The notes under the pieces: generated by a model | What the model was told of the DNA's origin: nothing | The model's database searches: none | What the model saw: only the letters and a program-made list of their open reading frames with translations | Source: an uncultured Prevotella sp. | GTDB taxonomy: Bacteria > Bacteroidota > Bacteroidia > Bacteroidales > Bacteroidaceae | Length of the DNA: 64,000 nucleotides | Assembly: GCA_944319935.1 (NCBI GenBank) | Contig: CALUFM010000001.1 | Location: forward strand, 372,001 to 436,000 | Reading direction: 5' to 3' | Made by a program: the position numbers and the translations under genes | Shown: positions 60,827 through 64,000 of the stretch, in pieces | How the letters are laid out: each line of letters begins with the position of its first letter | Position numbering within the stretch: the first letter of the stretch is position 1

Positions 60827-63331
60827 ATGAACGAGTTAAACAACGATCAGAATGTTCAAGAAATAGCAGAAGAGCATTCTTCATTTAATTTCCAAGCCAT
60901 TTTCAAAGCTTTGATTCTCAATTGGAAATGGTTTCTCCTGTCAATAATTATATGTGTGGGATTGGGACTGATTTACCTGCGCTATACCACACCAGTGTAT
61001 AATGTCACAGCAAAACTGCTTGTCAAGGACGACAACAGCGACAAGCGCAGTGGCGGAGGAACATTGCAAGCACTGGAAAGCATGTCCAACCTCGGCATCA
61101 TAAGCAACAACTATGGCATCGAGAATGAACAGCAGATATTAACTTCTACGATTGTGTCCGAGCAAGCCGTGCGCGACCTGAAACTTTACACGGCCTATTA
61201 TATTAAAAGCGGTATAAAGAAAAACCTTCTTTATAAGACACAGCCTATCAACGTTGACCTCGATTTTGAACATCTTGAGAAGCTCAACATGCCGATAGAA
61301 CTGAAAATAACACACCGCCAAAACCAATTCGAAATAAAAGGCACCTACTATATCGCTCAAGACCAGGTTACATCAACCGGCCCTTACGAGATAGAGAAGA
61401 CCATAACAAAATTACCGGCAATAATACACACACAAGTCGGAAACATAACCCTGACCGCCAACAGCCGCAATAAGCTTGAAGACGGACAGACGCTAATCGT
61501 AAGCATAAATTCACCGCGCAACACGGCACTCAGCTACATCAAGCAGCTTTCTGTTGAACAGACATCAAAAACATCATCGGTATTCAACCTGCAACAAAAG
61601 GGTGAAAACATAGACCGCTGCATGGATTACCTGAAACAACTGGTAATCTGTTACAACCGGCAAGCCAATGAAGACAAAAACGAAATAGCAGTCAGGACAG
61701 AAGAATTCATCAACGACCGCTTGATGAAAATCGATGCGGAGCTAAGCACCACTGACGGCGCACTTGAAAGCTACAAGAGGCGCAACAAGTTAATGGAGCT
61801 AAAACTCGACGCTGCCGCAACATCTACAAACACTTCAACCTACGAACAGAAGCTGAACGAGGCCAACACCCAGATTTCATTGATTGGCAGCCTCATAAAT
61901 TTTGCTAACCGCCCAGGCAACAAGCATCAAGTATTGCCGTCAAACATAGGACTGCAAGACGAGGCTTCAACATCGCTTATCAATGAATACAACAAAATAG
62001 CGCTGGAACGCAACCGCTTATTGCGCACGGCATCTGAAAGTAGCCCTGTCGTCACGGAGCTTACCTCGCAACTCGACGACATGCAGGAAAGCATAAAGCA
62101 AGCATTGCAGCAAGCAAGGAAAGGCCTTGTTATCCAACGCGACGCCGTACAAGAACAGCTCGGCATGTATAGCAGCGAAGTGACAAAAGCCCCTGAACAG
62201 GAACGCATACTTACCCAAATAGGCAGGCAGCAAGAAGTAAAATCAGGACTTTACCTAATGCTCCTACAGAAACGCGAGGAAAACTCCATATCACTTGCCG
62301 CCACGGCTGACAAGGCAAAACTTATCGAAATGCCACAATTTGACAAGAAGATAAGCCCGAAAGGCAGTATTATCTTGTTGGTTGCCTTGTTCTGTGGCAT
62401 AGCCATACCGTCGGCTATACTTTACTTAATAAGTTTCCTCCGTTACAGGATTGAAGGGCATGAGGACGTTGAAAGCCTCACAAAATTACCCATCGTGGCT
62501 GACATCATGGTTGCAAGCGACCAAACAAAGACAAGGGCGGACATCGTTGTACACGAGAACCAGAACAACCAAATGGAAGAAATATTCCGCTCTATGCGCA
62601 CAAACATACAATTCATGCTGCAGCCAGGACAAAACGTATTGCTCTTCACATCATCCACATCAGGAGAAGGCAAGACGTTCACAGCTTCAAACCTCGCCGT
62701 CAGCTTCGCCCTGCTTGGAAAGAAAGTCGTACTTATCGGCCTTGACATACGTAAGCCGAGACTGGCCGAACTGTTCATGATAAACAACTACACAAGCGGA
62801 ATAACACGCCTTCTCACAATGAACGATGTGACATGGGACGATGTCAAATCCCAAATAGTGTCTTCGGAGATAAATTCAAATCTCGACCTGTTAATGGCCG
62901 GCCCGATACCTCCAAACCCGGCCGAGCTTGTGTCTCGCCCAGCATTGGAGCAAGTCATAACGCACCTGAAGCAGCATTATGACTATGTGCTGATTGACAC
63001 CGCACCCGTCGGACTTGTGACCGATACGCTACAAATCGGCAAGCACGCCGACATAAGCATCTACGTATGCCGTGCCGACTACACATTGAAGGCAAGTTTC
63101 AATATGATAAACGCCTTGGCGCAAGAAGAAAAGCTGCCCAACATGTGCATAGCCATAAACGGCATTGACTTGTCCGAAAAGAAATACAGCTATTACTACG
63201 GATACGGCAAATACGGAAAATATAGCCGCTACGGTTACGGCAACGGCAAGTCTTACAGTTCTTACGGAGGTTACGGCAACTACTCGAACAGCCATTACGG
63301 AAACAAAGACGACGACTCTGTAAAACGGTAA
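60827..63331 (+). CDS. wzc: Wzc-like polysaccharide tyrosine autokinase
   Basis: The ATG at 60827 is used rather than TTG at 60824, giving 834 residues. Helix 1 (WFLLSIIICVGLGLIYL) and helix 2 (IILLVALFCGIAIPSAILYL) border a periplasmic Wzz and coiled-coil region. The cytoplasmic kinase has Walker A STSGEGKTFTASN, Walker A' LIGLDIRKPR and Walker B YVLIDTAPVG. The last 50 residues are a Tyr-rich autophosphorylation tail (YSYYYGYGKYGKYSRYGYGN). The protein controls polymer length and export with a Wza-type channel. Linked to rfbA 21 nt upstream. Confidence 0.93.
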   Translation: MNELNNDQNVQEIAEEHSSFNFQAIFKALILNWKWFLLSIIICVGLGLIYLRYTTPVYNVTAKLLVKDDNSDKRSGGGTLQALESMSNLGIISNNYGIENEQQILTSTIVSEQAVRDLKLYTAYYIKSGIKKNLLYKTQPINVDLDFEHLEKLNMPIELKITHRQNQFEIKGTYYIAQDQVTSTGPYEIEKTITKLPAIIHTQVGNITLTANSRNKLEDGQTLIVSINSPRNTALSYIKQLSVEQTSKTSSVFNLQQKGENIDRCMDYLKQLVICYNRQANEDKNEIAVRTEEFINDRLMKIDAELSTTDGALESYKRRNKLMELKLDAAATSTNTSTYEQKLNEANTQISLIGSLINFANRPGNKHQVLPSNIGLQDEASTSLINEYNKIALERNRLLRTASESSPVVTELTSQLDDMQESIKQALQQARKGLVIQRDAVQEQLGMYSSEVTKAPEQERILTQIGRQQEVKSGLYLMLLQKREENSISLAATADKAKLIEMPQFDKKISPKGSIILLVALFCGIAIPSAILYLISFLRYRIEGHEDVESLTKLPIVADIMVASDQTKTRADIVVHENQNNQMEEIFRSMRTNIQFMLQPGQNVLLFTSSTSGEGKTFTASNLAVSFALLGKKVVLIGLDIRKPRLAELFMINNYTSGITRLLTMNDVTWDDVKSQIVSSEINSNLDLLMAGPIPPNPAELVSRPALEQVITHLKQHYDYVLIDTAPVGLVTDTLQIGKHADISIYVCRADYTLKASFNMINALAQEEKLPNMCIAINGIDLSEKKYSYYYGYGKYGKYSRYGYGNGKSYSSYGGYGNYSNSHYGNKDDDSVKR

Positions 63332-63379
63332 CAGCCATATCTTCCATAATTCTTAAAACCACTAACATCAAAAAGGGAA

Positions 63380-63811
63380 ATGACAATAGCAGTTGACTTT
63401 GACGGAACTATAGTAGAACACCGCTATCCGGAAATCGGCAAAGAACTACCTTTCGCAACAGAAACGCTGAAAATGTTGATAAAAGACCGCCACAGGCTTA
63501 TACTGTGGTCTGTGCGTGAGGGGAAACTCTTGGATGACGCCGTAAATTGGTGTCGTGAACGCGGAGTCGAATTCTACGCAGTCAACAGGGATTATCCGGA
63601 AGAACGCGGAACAGAGAACAACAACAATTTCTCACGCAAGTTGAAAGTTGACATGTTCATTGACGACCGCAACATAGGCGGACTGCCAGACTGGGGCACA
63701 ATATACCGCATGATAAGCGAAAACAAGTCATATTACGACATCATGATGGAACGTGCCGGCAGGGCGTCACACGATGACACGCCAAAGAAGAAACGCTGGT
63801 GGCAGAGATAA
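63380..63811 (+). CDS. Small HAD-fold hydrolase, BT0820-like
   Basis: The 143-residue protein has HAD motif I MTIAVDFDGTIVEHRYPEIG, motif II LILWSVREG and motif IV MFIDDRNIGGLPDW. Size and motifs resemble the Bacteroides BT0820-type hydrolases and the WcbI/Cof-like short HADs of polysaccharide clusters. Its substrate is unknown. It lies 48 nt after wzc and probably belongs to the same operon. Confidence 0.8.
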   Translation: MTIAVDFDGTIVEHRYPEIGKELPFATETLKMLIKDRHRLILWSVREGKLLDDAVNWCRERGVEFYAVNRDYPEERGTENNNNFSRKLKVDMFIDDRNIGGLPDWGTIYRMISENKSYYDIMMERAGRASHDDTPKKKRWWQR

Positions 63812-63826
63812 TAAAAACAAAGCATT

Positions 63827-63882
63827 AAGAGTCAAGAAAGCCTCAACAACCAAAGCAGCAGGCATTCTTGGCTCTTATTTTT
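63827..63882. terminator. Bidirectional terminator after the HAD gene
   Basis: The arms aagagtcaagaa (63827-63838) and ttcttggctctt (63865-63876) pair over 12 bp with one G-U, with further pairing AGCC/GGC inside and a T-run after. Confidence 0.8.
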
Positions 63883-64000
63883 CAGCTCATTTTCTTGAAC
63901 ACAAACCTTACTATAAGGAAATTCGTTGGTATGGCGATGCAATACACCGGCACGGGGGCCAAGGCCTTGCTGACACCAAGCCAAATGAAAAAGTTCAACA
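63882..64000 (-). CDS. GtrA-like membrane protein, C-terminal end (partial)
   Basis: The minus-strand frame is open from the right window edge to the stop TGA at 63884-63882. The visible 38 residues end in PTNFLIVRFVFKKMS, preceded by FIWLGVSKALAPVPVY. The PTNFLIVRFVFKK end is typical of GtrA-family membrane proteins, which move lipid-linked sugars. With only the C-terminus in view the call is tentative. It converges on the HAD gene across a terminator. Confidence 0.6.
   Translation of the reverse strand, partial: LNFFIWLGVSKALAPVPVYCIAIPTNFLIVRFVFKKMS

Overview
The window is a chromosomal segment of a Bacteroidota bacterium, most likely order Bacteroidales and close to Prevotella. The evidence is gene content (FeoA-FeoB fusion, DUF1015-serA-serC cluster, BspA-like leucine-rich surface protein, Bacteroidetes YD-repeat protein, LytTR regulator beside MacAB-TolC export genes) and the many upstream elements of the form TTTG-N19/20-TAnnTTTG, the Bacteroidetes housekeeping promoter. 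There is no rRNA, CRISPR array, phage or insertion sequence. One tRNA gene, tRNA-Ser(CGA), is present.

Layout. 1-7 kb: the end of a U32 peptidase, a zinc-ribbon membrane protein, a TonB-dependent receptor and an FeoAB ferrous iron transporter. 7-12 kb (minus): an operon of MORN-repeat protein, YhcH-like protein, a eukaryote-like glycogen branching enzyme and a membrane protein. 12-15 kb (plus): kdsB, a short folK homologue, an M64 peptidase and a TPR protein. 15-23 kb (minus): L-fucose isomerase, tRNA-Ser, yigZ, DUF1015, serA, serC and a DEAD-box helicase. 23-26.5 kb: an AT-rich LRR protein, a probable non-coding RNA and a phosphoglycolate-phosphatase-like HAD enzyme. 26.7-33 kb (minus): a tolC-macA-macB ATPase-macB permease-histidine kinase-LytTR regulator operon. 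33-39 kb: riboflavin synthase behind a long structured leader, then a YD-repeat protein and an NTF2-fold immunity-like gene enclosed by two direct copies of an intergenic repeat. 39-44 kb: mltG, glnS, a TPR protein and a DedA protein. 44-49.6 kb: DUF2520-kdsC-maf, an acetyltransferase and a second TonB-dependent receptor. 49.8-54.3 kb (minus): a sugar oxidation cluster (aldo/keto reductase, amidohydrolase, FucP-like symporter, zinc alcohol dehydrogenase), probably for L-fucose or L-galactose. 54.4-59.7 kb (minus): a winged-helix protein, a B3/B4 protein, a thioesterase, RNase Y, ZapA, a ZapB-like coiled coil and an unknown protein. 59.9-64 kb: rfbA, a Wzc-like tyrosine autokinase, a small HAD hydrolase and the end of a GtrA-like gene.

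Functional links. Cell-envelope biogenesis recurs: KDO synthesis and activation (kdsC, kdsB), dTDP-sugar formation (rfbA), exopolysaccharide export control (wzc) and peptidoglycan cutting (mltG). L-Fucose could be handled twice, by FucI and by the oxidative cluster, although no fuconate dehydratase is visible.

The most interesting unexplained signals are non-coding: a structured RNA of about 180 nt upstream of riboflavin synthase with its own strong promoter, two tandem GNRA-capped hairpins and a closing long-range helix; a free-standing RNA of about 330 nt at 25.1-25.4 kb; and families of hairpin repeats placed between genes. All functions are inferred from sequence reading alone; no database search was run.
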